From NCBI GenBank assembly GCA_036743375.1, contig DAINPP010000062.1, positions 1 through 15,994 on the forward strand: DNA of 15,994 bases, read 5' to 3'. The translations under genes were made by a program, and so were the position numbers. The number at the start of each line of letters is the position of its first letter. The first letter of the stretch is position 1. The notes under the pieces are model-generated. The model was not told where the DNA came from and searched no databases. It was given only the letters and a program-made list of their open reading frames with translations. This document shows positions 7,198 through 13,282 of the stretch, piece after piece. This DNA comes from DAINPP01 sp036743375. Lineage in GTDB: Bacteria; Thermotogota; Thermotogae; MWEM01.

Positions 7198-7503
7198 CTA
7201 TCTCGAATAAGCCTGTAATTCATCGATCAGTCCTTCGTCACAGGCCTTTTTGACGAGATGAAATTCATCTCGCCTGTTAAAAAACAGGGTACAGTAATTT
7301 CTTTGTATCTGAGTTCCATGGAACAGATAATATTCCATGGTCTTTAGTCCCTCGTCGGATTCCACATGCCCCAGGGCAAAGTCTATAAACCGTGATTCCA
7401 GTAGGGTCATGTTCTCATTGAGATGGTTCATGATCTTTCCGATGGAAGTCCTTGTACCTTCCCGGGCAAGCTCAACGTATTGCTGTAAGATGGTCTTTTT
7501 CAT
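7198..7503 (-). CDS. Small helical protein of unknown function, coupled to TetR-2
   Basis: 101 residues, predicted soluble and mostly helical, with no signal peptide or membrane segment. Visible blocks are TSIGKIMNHLNENMTLLESRFIDFALGHV (residues about 19-47) and YYLFHGTQIQRNYCTLFFNRR, ending LVKKACDEGLIDELQAYSR. The last blocks look like a conserved small family, but I cannot name it or assign a function. The gene begins 9 nt after the TetR-2 stop codon. Its ribosome binding site (GAGGTGA) overlaps that stop, so the two are almost certainly translationally coupled and transcribed from the TetR-2 promoter. An accessory or target role linked to TetR-2 is inferred from the coupling only. Confidence 0.8.
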   Translation of the reverse strand: MKKTILQQYVELAREGTRTSIGKIMNHLNENMTLLESRFIDFALGHVESDEGLKTMEYYLFHGTQIQRNYCTLFFNRRDEFHLVKKACDEGLIDELQAYSR

Positions 7504-7512
7504 CCCATCACC

Positions 7513-8097
7513 TCATAAGATATGTGATTCATCAGCAAAAATATTGTTGATGAAAAAAGTGAGAAATTCCAGCTGAAACTGATGATCGTTCAACATCCTG
7601 TTTCGATAGATAGAGTCCTTCTGATAATAAATAACACCCATGTCGATATAATGGAAGACATGTTCCCTGTTCAATTCTTTTTTTATCATTCCCTCCTCGA
7701 TTCCGCTATCGATCAGAACCATCATCGATTGTTTGTATGTTTCAAGATATCGTTTGTATTCATCCGTCACATCAATATTGCATTTGGCGAGTTCTCTACA
7801 TAAATCCAGTTTCCCACAGTCTTTAAATTCCGTGATAACGGCTAAAAAATCATACAATTTCTTCTTCAGCGGTTCATCAGAACCTGTGACGACCTCCAAC
7901 TGTTTCTGATAATCTGAAAAGATAACCCGGCCTATGTTGAACAGCAGGGTATCCTTGTCCGTGAAGTATTTGTACAGTGTTACCTTTGAAACGTTGCAGA
8001 ATGCGGCGATCTCGTCCATTGTGATCTTTCTGATGTCCTTATGCAGAAATAATTTGATGGTCGTGTTTAATATCTTTTCGGCTTTTTTGGTTGCCAT
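7513..8097 (-). CDS. TetR-family transcriptional repressor (TetR-2)
   Basis: 194 residues. TetR DNA-binding domain at the N-terminus: KKAEKILNTTIKLFLHK, then the helix-turn-helix ITMDEIAAFCNVSKVTLYKYF (residues 25-45) and TDKDTLLF. The C-terminal region is helical and unlike that of TetR-1, so the two are not a recent duplication. The ATG at 8097 is chosen because GGAG lies 9 nt upstream; a TTG three codons earlier would touch that GGAG box. It is transcribed from a perfect consensus promoter overlapped by a palindrome, which fits strong expression held down by autorepression. It is the first gene of a pair with the 101-residue protein and is divergent from the C_GCAxxG_C_C gene, which is a second possible target. 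Confidence 0.92.
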   Translation of the reverse strand: MATKKAEKILNTTIKLFLHKDIRKITMDEIAAFCNVSKVTLYKYFTDKDTLLFNIGRVIFSDYQKQLEVVTGSDEPLKKKLYDFLAVITEFKDCGKLDLCRELAKCNIDVTDEYKRYLETYKQSMMVLIDSGIEEGMIKKELNREHVFHYIDMGVIYYQKDSIYRNRMLNDHQFQLEFLTFFINNIFADESHIL

Positions 8098-8120
8098 CTG
8101 AATCAACTCCGTAATGTACT

Positions 8121-8143
8121 ATATGAACTATTATAGTATATAT
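8121..8143. promoter_or_regulatory. Palindrome over the TetR-2 -10 box (candidate operator)
   Basis: The 11-bp palindrome ACTAT-T-ATAGT (8127-8137) covers the -10 box. Symmetry extends to ATAT/ATAT on both sides after a 2-nt break, giving 9 of 11 matched pairs over 23 bp. It is well placed for autorepression. The region is AT-rich, so some symmetry could be chance. Confidence 0.45.
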
Positions 8144-8158
8144 GGTTAGTTTTGTCAA
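8130..8158 (-). promoter_or_regulatory. Consensus sigma-A promoter for TetR-2 and the 101-aa gene
   Basis: On the minus strand TTGACA (8153-8158), exactly 17 nt, and TATAAT (8130-8135). Both hexamers are perfect. It lies about 33 nt before the TetR-2 ATG. Confidence 0.9.
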
Positions 8159-8187
8159 TGGATACAATTCTTTTTGAGATAATACTC

Positions 8188-8196
8188 TGTTATAAT
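8188..8196 (+). promoter_or_regulatory. Extended -10 promoter for the C_GCAxxG_C_C gene
   Basis: TGT-TATAAT is a perfect -10 with TGn extension and a poor -35, about 22 nt before the ATG at 8218. It is back to back with the TetR-2 promoter. Confidence 0.6.
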
Positions 8197-8217
8197 AGGG
8201 GAAAAAGGAGTGAGAGT

Positions 8218-8619
8218 ATGTTAAAAGAAAAAGTATCGAAGTTCTACAGAGAGAACCTTACATTAAACTGTGCCGAATCGATGATTTACGGAGCAAACGA
8301 GGAATACGGACTTGAACTGGATCAGAGTACCTTAGACACCATGGCGTCCTTCGGTGGTGGTATGTGTGTTGGAGGGGCCTGTGGTGCCCTTACAGGGGCA
8401 CTTGCTGTGATCGGGGTGATGATTACAAAAGACAAGTCGATGGATAAAGAAGAAAGAAAGGCCATTGCTGTCGAGTTCTACACCAAGTTTCAGGAGAAAC
8501 TCGGAACGGATAACTGCAAGGAAATCAAGGAAAAATACTGGGATGAAGAGCTCAGATGTCAGAGAGTGGTAGAAATGTCTGCCGATGTACTTGAAGAGAT
8601 TATCAGAAAGTACAGGTAG
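8218..8619 (+). CDS. C_GCAxxG_C_C family putative redox protein
   Basis: 133 residues with five cysteines (18, 50, 55, 100, 114). The order is NCAES (17-21), a Gly-rich core SFGGGMCVGGACGALTGA (44-61), then DNCKE and LRCQRVVE, ending in a helix ADVLEEIIRKY. This is the layout of the C_GCAxxG_C_C family of anaerobic bacteria, thought to be redox-active or metal-cluster proteins, with no established reaction. The hydrophobic, Gly-rich part (54-69) could be mistaken for a membrane segment but is a family feature. The ATG at 8218 is chosen because AAAAGGAG lies 7 nt upstream; the longer in-frame reading from 8152 covers the promoter. The divergent TetR-2 gene and the 21-nt gap to the methyltransferase gene suggest a possible shared transcript with the latter. 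Confidence 0.85.
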   Translation: MLKEKVSKFYRENLTLNCAESMIYGANEEYGLELDQSTLDTMASFGGGMCVGGACGALTGALAVIGVMITKDKSMDKEERKAIAVEFYTKFQEKLGTDNCKEIKEKYWDEELRCQRVVEMSADVLEEIIRKYR

Positions 8620-8639
8620 AATTTTTCAGAGTTAAAGTA

Positions 8640-9617
8640 TTGGACAGGCTGTTTCACGGGAGGACGGGTCTTACGATTCAAAAAATAATCGATTCGCAAT
8701 TTGAAGTCAATGGATTGAAAAGCCTCTTTTTTGAGGGAAATTTTCAATCGAATATGAAGCATGCCTTTACCTGCTCGGAATATACACGTGAAGTCTTTCT
8801 GAACAGCCTTTCTGTCATGATGGAACCTCTTGATACGGCTGAAAGGGACGGCCATTTGCAGGATCTTTTCCGTCGGATAGGCGATGATTTGATTCGTCGC
8901 CTGACCACCCTGAATCAGTTCATCCTGATTGGTAAAGGGTGTAGAAAACAATTGTCCGATGCCTATTCTCTCTTTTATCATAGGATAAAAGCAGCTTATC
9001 TGAAAGACGATATAGACGAAACTACACTAAAAGAACTTTTCATGACACATTACAGAAATATTCGCGATATCCTCGTCAGTGTAAACGGGATGGCCGTTTT
9101 TGAGGAATATAAAAACGCTCCCTTGGTGAACGGTAAAATCTGTGAGGAATATTCCGCCTTACTTCAACTTCAGATAATGGCTATTGACGGAGAAGAACTC
9201 CTTACGCCGGTACTGGATATCGGCTGCGGAACAAGTGCCTATCTGGTCCGTTATCTGCGTTCCAGAGGAATTGAGGCTTACGGACTCGATCGAAATCTTG
9301 TCGACCACTCCTTTCTCATCAGCGATGACTGGATGGATTTCGATTTCGGTGATCGCCGGTGGGGTACCATCATCTCTCATATGGCCTTTTCAAACCATTT
9401 CTGGCACTGTACACGATCTGAAACGGTGGACATCTATCTCCGGAAATTCACGGACATATTGAAGGCCCTTCAACCGGGCGGTTCTTTTATCTATGCGCCG
9501 GGATTGCCTTTCCTCGATGAATGGGTCGAAGAAAGTGATCATTTCATCCTTGAGGCGCTTCGGACGACAGCCGCTGTTGATGAACGTTTTTATTGCACAA
9601 AGATTGTCAGGATCTGA
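8640..9617 (+). CDS. SAM-dependent methyltransferase with long unassigned N-terminal region
   Basis: 325 residues from a TTG start. The C-terminal third is a class I methyltransferase fold: motif I VLDIGCGTSAYLVRYL (191-206), the SAM-ribose acidic strand EAYGLDRN (212-219), GTIISHMAFSNHFWH (242-256) and LKALQPGGSFIYAP (274-287). The SAM-binding glycines are intact. Residues 1-185 are charged and helical, with no motif I recognise. The methyl acceptor cannot be told from sequence. The TTG at 8640 is the first possible start after an in-frame stop, but it has no good ribosome binding site. Translation may be coupled to the C_GCAxxG_C_C gene, whose stop is 20 nt upstream, or the true start may be internal, such as the ATG at codon 39. 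Confidence 0.8.
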   Translation: MDRLFHGRTGLTIQKIIDSQFEVNGLKSLFFEGNFQSNMKHAFTCSEYTREVFLNSLSVMMEPLDTAERDGHLQDLFRRIGDDLIRRLTTLNQFILIGKGCRKQLSDAYSLFYHRIKAAYLKDDIDETTLKELFMTHYRNIRDILVSVNGMAVFEEYKNAPLVNGKICEEYSALLQLQIMAIDGEELLTPVLDIGCGTSAYLVRYLRSRGIEAYGLDRNLVDHSFLISDDWMDFDFGDRRWGTIISHMAFSNHFWHCTRSETVDIYLRKFTDILKALQPGGSFIYAPGLPFLDEWVEESDHFILEALRTTAAVDERFYCTKIVRI

Positions 9618-9620
9618 TGA

Positions 9621-9648
9621 TTATCACAACAATTTTGATGGATATAAT
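9621..9648 (+). promoter_or_regulatory. Promoter for the DUF502/CDP-alcohol transferase pair
   Basis: TTATCA (9621-9626), 16 nt, TATAAT (9643-9648). The -10 is perfect and the -35 is four of six. It lies just after the methyltransferase stop codon. Confidence 0.5.
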
Positions 9649-9703
9649 CTGATTGCCAATAGAGAAGAACGGATATCCAAAAATCAAGTAGAAGGGGTAA
9701 AAA

Positions 9704-10294
9704 ATGAAGAAGCTTAGAACGTGGTTTTTATCCGGAATAAGTGTCATCCTGCCTATCGGGCTGACCGTATTTGTGCTGGTAAAGCTCTTTAACTTTGTAG
9801 ACGGCATTCTACAGAACTATGTGGCGGAAGCCTTTGGCCATGTCATTCCGGGGTTGGGATTAATACTGGTTATCCTGATTATCCTGTTGATCGGGGCGTT
9901 TACGTCAAATTTCATTGGGAAAAAGATCGTTCACCATGCCGAACAGGCCTTCGGGAAGATACCCCTGATAAAGATCATATTTAATCCTATCCGTGAAATC
10001 GTTCGTAATCTGTCTTCAAAAAGTTCCGGCAGTTTCCAAAAAGTTGTGATGGTTGATTTTCCGATGAAAGGGGTTAAGAGTATCGGTTTTATAACGTCCG
10101 ATAAGATGGCCCTGAACAATGAAAAGAAATTGAGTGTCTTCATCCCGACAACACCGAATCCGACGAATGGATTTCTGGTTATCGTCGAAGTTGCAGACGT
10201 GGAAGTGTTGGATATCAGTGTGGAAGAGGGGCTTAAGATGATCATCTCCATGGGTAGTTCCATGTGCGAAAACATCAATACGATTAAATCGTAG
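9704..10294 (+). CDS. DUF502 family membrane protein
   Basis: 196 residues. Two hydrophobic segments (about 8-30 and 48-66) anchor the protein in the membrane. A soluble C-terminal domain follows, containing the DUF502 hallmarks KIPLIKIIFNPIREIV (85-100), FIPTTPNPTNGFLVIVEV (146-163) and SVEEGLKMIISMGSS (172-186). The family is widespread in bacteria and its biochemical role is unknown. AAGGGG lies about 6 nt before the ATG. The next gene starts 9 nt downstream with its ribosome binding site overlapping this stop codon, so the two form a coupled pair. That pairing suggests a membrane-lipid or envelope context. Confidence 0.9.
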   Translation: MKKLRTWFLSGISVILPIGLTVFVLVKLFNFVDGILQNYVAEAFGHVIPGLGLILVILIILLIGAFTSNFIGKKIVHHAEQAFGKIPLIKIIFNPIREIVRNLSSKSSGSFQKVVMVDFPMKGVKSIGFITSDKMALNNEKKLSVFIPTTPNPTNGFLVIVEVADVEVLDISVEEGLKMIISMGSSMCENINTIKS

Positions 10295-10303
10295 GGTGAT
10301 GGT

Positions 10304-10834
10304 TTGAAACCTATCGCGAATTATCTGTCTGCGGGAAGGATCTTGCTGTCTTTCGGGATGCTTCTGACCGTGCCGTTGAGCCTCATGTTTTTTGTTCTCT
10401 ATTTTCTCTGTGGGTTAAGTGATATCCTGGATGGCTACATCGCCAGAAAAACGCAAACGGTCAGTAAACTTGGTGCCAGGCTGGATTCTATCGGAGATCT
10501 AACCATGGTTATCATTCTGATCTTCATACTTTATCCCATACTCCAGATAACGTTTCTTCAATTGATCTGGATTATCGCCATCGTCATCATCCGTGTGATT
10601 TCTATGCTCGTCGTCTTTGTGAAGTTTAAAACCTTTGCAATCCTTCATACCCTGGCCAACAAGCTGACCGGTTTATTGCTGTTCGCGTTTCTTCCGCTGC
10701 TTCTCTTCATCAAATCGGATCTGCTGATCGATTTCATCTGTCTCGTGGGACTTGTTTCCGCTGCTGAGGAATTGCTGATTCACCTGACATCGGATGTTTT
10801 AAATTTGGACAGAAAGAGTCTCTTTTCAAAGTGA
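10304..10834 (+). CDS. CDP-alcohol phosphatidyltransferase family membrane enzyme
   Basis: 176 residues, strongly hydrophobic, with about five or six membrane helices. The catalytic motif D-x2-DG-x2-AR-x8-G-x3-D-x3-D is complete: Asp40, Asp43, Gly44, Ala47, Arg48, Gly57, Asp61 and Asp65. These enzymes bind two divalent metals and move a phosphatidyl group from CDP-diacylglycerol to an alcohol such as glycerol-3-phosphate, serine or inositol. The acceptor cannot be read from the motif; phosphatidylglycerophosphate synthase-like activity is one option. The start is TTG, with GGGTGATGG just upstream overlapping the DUF502 stop. An ATG between them is immediately out of frame, ending at a TGA. 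The gene converges on the AraC gene with a 23-nt gap and no clear terminator. Confidence 0.88.
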   Translation: MKPIANYLSAGRILLSFGMLLTVPLSLMFFVLYFLCGLSDILDGYIARKTQTVSKLGARLDSIGDLTMVIILIFILYPILQITFLQLIWIIAIVIIRVISMLVVFVKFKTFAILHTLANKLTGLLLFAFLPLLLFIKSDLLIDFICLVGLVSAAEELLIHLTSDVLNLDRKSLFSK

Positions 10835-10857
10835 TTCATGCAACTCGGTTTACTCGG

Positions 10858-11748
10858 TTATGATGCATTTGTTTCTGTTGATGCCATCTGCCTGTTCAGC
10901 ATGGCTAACTGATACTGTTTTGGCGTCATATGGTATTTTTCCCTGAAGAGCCGGATAAAATAGGAAATATTGGAATATCCGAGTTCAAAGGCGACCTCCG
11001 TTACGCTCCCCTCTTTCAGTTCTTCAAGTGCCGTTTCCATTTTTTTATCCTTGATGTATTCCATGGGGGTGATACCGATCAGTTTTTTAAAGGTATGTGT
11101 GAAATTTGATTTCGACATCCCGAGATCGGCTGATAGCCTTTCGAGATTGATCGGTTCATAGATGTTCCCGTTGATGTATCTGACGGCTTGACTGATTGGA
11201 TGCGTATGTTTCCCGTTCAGAAGGGTTCTGGATACCCGGTTCTTCATCATGTTGTAAACGAGACGTTGAGCGTAAAGGTCTATGAGAAACCTGCTGTTAT
11301 CATCCAGCATATCCACACCTTCAGGGTTTGAAGCACTGGCAATGGCCGTAATATCCTTTGAAATATCCGATTCGGTATCTCCGAGAAAATAATTCCCCTG
11401 CAGGTTTATTCCTTCTGACAGATTATTCATAAATTGAGTCTTTCTTCTCACCTTTTCGATCAAGGTGTCATTCAATTCAAAGACCAGTGCCGTTGTGTGT
11501 GTATCGATGGTCATCTGCACCCGGGTCTGTGGGGGTAATAAAAGGTAATTATCCGTACTGTACGTGAATTCAGGATCGCTGCCTATCGATACCGTCTTTT
11601 TACCGGATAAGATCGTACAGAATCTGAAATAATTGTACGACTGATAGACGCCGGAATAATTCCTGGAAAGATCATAATATAGGATCCGGACATAATCGGT
11701 TTCCAATCCATGCATCGTTTCAAATTTTCTTTCAAATCTGTTTATCAA
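10858..11748 (-). CDS. AraC/XylS-family transcriptional regulator
   Basis: 296 residues. The N-terminal part (about 18-100) is a cupin-like sensor domain with the strand pattern YFRFCTILSGKKTVSIG, DNYLLLPPQTRVQMTI and TALVFELND. The C-terminal part (about 184-283) is a two-HTH AraC domain: NLERLSADLGMSKSNFTHTFKKL for the first HTH, VTEVAFELGYSNISYFIRLFREKY for the second, then the signature MTPKQYQ. The start is taken as TTG at 11748 because AGGAG lies 7 nt upstream; the reading frame stays open to 11778, but those extra codons run across that AGGAG box. The ligand is unknown. It is divergent from the nfnAB-adh operon across a ~680-bp gap holding repeats. It may control that operon or the small region between, which is inferred from position only. 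Confidence 0.88.
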   Translation of the reverse strand: MINRFERKFETMHGLETDYVRILYYDLSRNYSGVYQSYNYFRFCTILSGKKTVSIGSDPEFTYSTDNYLLLPPQTRVQMTIDTHTTALVFELNDTLIEKVRRKTQFMNNLSEGINLQGNYFLGDTESDISKDITAIASASNPEGVDMLDDNSRFLIDLYAQRLVYNMMKNRVSRTLLNGKHTHPISQAVRYINGNIYEPINLERLSADLGMSKSNFTHTFKKLIGITPMEYIKDKKMETALEELKEGSVTEVAFELGYSNISYFIRLFREKYHMTPKQYQLAMLNRQMASTETNAS

Positions 11749-11771
11749 GTCATCACTCCTGAAACCTGTCG

Positions 11772-11790
11772 ATGGCAAATTTTATGCCAT
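11772..11790. repeat. Inverted repeat ATGGCA-7nt-TGCCAT in the AraC leader
   Basis: Perfect 6-bp arms with a 7-nt centre, 24 nt upstream of the AraC TTG start. In RNA it could form a short hairpin next to the ribosome binding site; in DNA it could be an operator. Confidence 0.5.
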
Positions 11791-11931
11791 ATAGAGGGAA
11801 TTTTTCCTTGAATCAGTCGTCAACTTTTTTACTCGTGAATATTTTACCAAACGTATATGAAATTTAAATAAAGAAAACGTGAAAGATCTTTCTCAAAATA
11901 GAAATGACAGAAGAAAAAAATTCCTTACTGA

Positions 11932-11973
11932 AGTCTGGAAAAGTCTATAAAGACTCAAAAATAGACTATTTTT
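11932..11973. repeat. Cluster of AGTCT/AGACT half-sites
   Basis: Two direct copies of AAGTCT 10 bp apart (AGTCT at 11932-11936 and 11942-11946) are followed by two copies in the opposite sense (AGACT at 11951-11955 and 11963-11967). The pair 11942-11955 is a perfect AGTCT-ATAA-AGACT inverted repeat. The last copy is the centre of a perfect AAAAATA-GAC-TATTTTT inverted repeat (11957-11973). The helical phasing suggests a protein-binding array upstream of the TATAAT at 12010. Confidence 0.55.
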
Positions 11974-12026
11974 TAGAAAAAGAGATTAGAAATATTATCC
12001 ACATCATCTTATAATAGCCATGAAAG

Positions 12027-12233
12027 TTGAGAGAATATCTTGATTTGGATTGTGAAAAAAAGAACGGAAACGCGCTTGACAAGATGTCCCTTCATGTGAA
12101 TTGCGGTATGATAACACATAAGGAATCTAAGGTGATAAGACATACAGACGATGCTGAATTTTTAGCCGGTGAAATAGTGGGCTATTTTTTAAACAATGAA
12201 TGTGAAAATATCACGAAAGATTTTTTTTGGTAA
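12027..12233 (+). CDS. Doubtful 68-codon ORF, possible gene remnant
   Basis: Starts with TTG, has no ribosome binding site and has no family I recognise. The codons look coding-like in the middle (MSLHVNCGMITHKESK, DDAEFLAGEIVGYFLNNEC). An ATG at 12020, just after a TATAAT (12010-12015), reads MKVERIS and stops; removing one T would join it to this frame. That could mean a frameshifted small gene, or coincidence. It lies between the half-site cluster and the Rex-like site. Confidence 0.25.
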   Translation: MREYLDLDCEKKNGNALDKMSLHVNCGMITHKESKVIRHTDDAEFLAGEIVGYFLNNECENITKDFFW

Positions 12234-12362
12234 TTCAACGAGACGGATTACAGGATTTTAAACGGAAGAATGAATAAAAGTATGGGGATTTTCCGAAGGC
12301 TTCCCAAAATTATACACAGAAACGCTATAAAGCCTTGAGGTAGAAGGTGTTTTCGGGGCTGT

Positions 12363-12380
12363 TTGTGAAAAAATACTCAA
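12363..12380. promoter_or_regulatory. Rex-like operator upstream of nfnAB-adh
   Basis: TTGTGAA-AAAA-TACTCAA matches the Rex consensus TTGTGAA-n4-TTCACAA at 12 of 14 arm positions, with the left arm perfect. It is 47 nt before the nfnA start. Rex is the NADH/NAD+-sensing repressor of fermentation genes in Gram-positive bacteria, which fits the operon it precedes. The match is by eye; binding is inferred. Confidence 0.5.
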
Positions 12381-12427
12381 ATATACAGACATGAATGATT
12401 AAATTATATACGGGTTGAGGTGTTTGG

Positions 12428-13282
12428 ATGTACGAAATAATAAGGAAGGAAAAACTGAATGAATCGGTAGAACTGATGGAAATACGTGCTCCCTATGTGG
12501 CAAGGCGTTGTGAAGCCGGACAGTTCATCATATTGATCGTTGAAGAGGATGGAGAGAGAATTCCTCTGACGATAGCCGATTATGATCGTGAAAGGCAGAC
12601 GGTTACGATCATCTATCAGGTAGTGGGGTATTCGACGAAACGATTGAGTGAGAAGAAACCGGGGGATGCCGTTCAGGATTTTGTCGGGCCGCTGGGACAT
12701 CCGGCACCGTTGAAAAAGGTGAAAAGAGTTCTCGGTATCGGAGGCGGTGTGGGAATAGCCCCCATCTACCCACAACTGAAAAAACTGAAATCAATGGACG
12801 TAGAAGTCGATGTGATTCTCGGCGGGCGTGATAAGGACTATATCATCCTGGATCAAGAGATGCAGGTGGTTTGTGATCATGTCTACTACGCAACAAACGA
12901 CGGTTCAAAGGGAATTAAGGGCTTTGTGACGGATAAACTGAACCAACTGATAGAAGCGGGAGAGGTATACGATATGGTGATTGCCATAGGACCGTTGATC
13001 ATGATGCAGGCGGTCTGTGAAATAACCCGGAAATATAACATCGAGACGAACGTCTCCCTCAATCCCATTATGATCGATGGAACCGGAATGTGTGGCGGAT
13101 GCAGGGTTACTGTTGGCGGAGAGACCAAATTCGCCTGTGTTGATGGTCCAGATTTCAACGGACATCTCGTTGATTTTAAAGAAGCGATGAATCGGCAGAA
13201 GATGTTCGTGGAAGAGGAAGACCATATCTGCAGGATGGCCCTTGCCGCACAGAACATAACGCATGAGGGGGAAGGAAAATGA
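12428..13282 (+). CDS. nfnA: NfnA, small subunit of NADH-dependent reduced ferredoxin:NADP+ oxidoreductase
   Basis: 284-residue cytosolic FAD/[2Fe-2S] subunit. With NfnB it catalyses electron-bifurcating or -confurcating transfer among NADH, reduced ferredoxin and NADPH. Visible parts are the FAD-binding strand RIPLTIAD (44-51), the NAD-binding loop GIGGGVGIAPIYPQ (103-116), AIGPLIMMQAV (186-196) and the [2Fe-2S] site DGTGMCGGCRV with Cys222, Cys225 and, in KFACVDGP, Cys237. In the characterised Thermotoga enzyme the fourth ligand is an aspartate; Asp217 is the obvious candidate here. The sequence is also similar to dihydroorotate dehydrogenase electron-transfer subunits, but the pairing with nfnB decides for Nfn. 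GAGGTG lies 5 nt before the ATG. The stop overlaps the nfnB start (ATGA). Confidence 0.95.
   Translation: MYEIIRKEKLNESVELMEIRAPYVARRCEAGQFIILIVEEDGERIPLTIADYDRERQTVTIIYQVVGYSTKRLSEKKPGDAVQDFVGPLGHPAPLKKVKRVLGIGGGVGIAPIYPQLKKLKSMDVEVDVILGGRDKDYIILDQEMQVVCDHVYYATNDGSKGIKGFVTDKLNQLIEAGEVYDMVIAIGPLIMMQAVCEITRKYNIETNVSLNPIMIDGTGMCGGCRVTVGGETKFACVDGPDFNGHLVDFKEAMNRQKMFVEEEDHICRMALAAQNITHEGEGK

Larger units (their letters stand above)
11749..12427. other. Long intergenic region between the araC-type gene and nfnA
   Basis: About 680 bp without a confident gene. It holds the AraC ribosome binding site and leader repeat (11756-11790), a 12-bp palindrome GAAAGATCTTTC (11881-11892), a cluster of AGTCT/AGACT half-sites (11932-11973), a TATAAT at 12010-12015 with no good -35, a doubtful 68-codon ORF (12027-12233) and a Rex-like site (12363-12380). 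I could not find a convincing -35/-10 pair for the nfnA promoter. Composition is AT-rich to about 12050 and then closer to the neighbouring genes. Confidence 0.6.

Noticed and set aside
8559..8981. Minus-strand reading frame of 140 codons
   Set aside because: Overlaps the end of the C_GCAxxG_C_C gene and the start of the methyltransferase gene on the opposite strand, with no family resemblance.
12286..12307. Possible terminator hairpin around GAAGGCTTC
   Set aside because: The outer stem is only four pairs (GGGA/TCCC) and no T-tract follows.
12270..12338. 22-codon basic mini-ORF (begins MNKSMGIFRRLPK) upstream of nfnA
   Set aside because: The GGAAG before its ATG is too close to act as a ribosome binding site and there is no attenuator structure; too short to support by eye.
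12382..12410. TATACA-17-TATATA as the nfnA promoter
   Set aside because: Transcription would begin practically at the ribosome binding site, leaving almost no leader; both boxes are only four of six.
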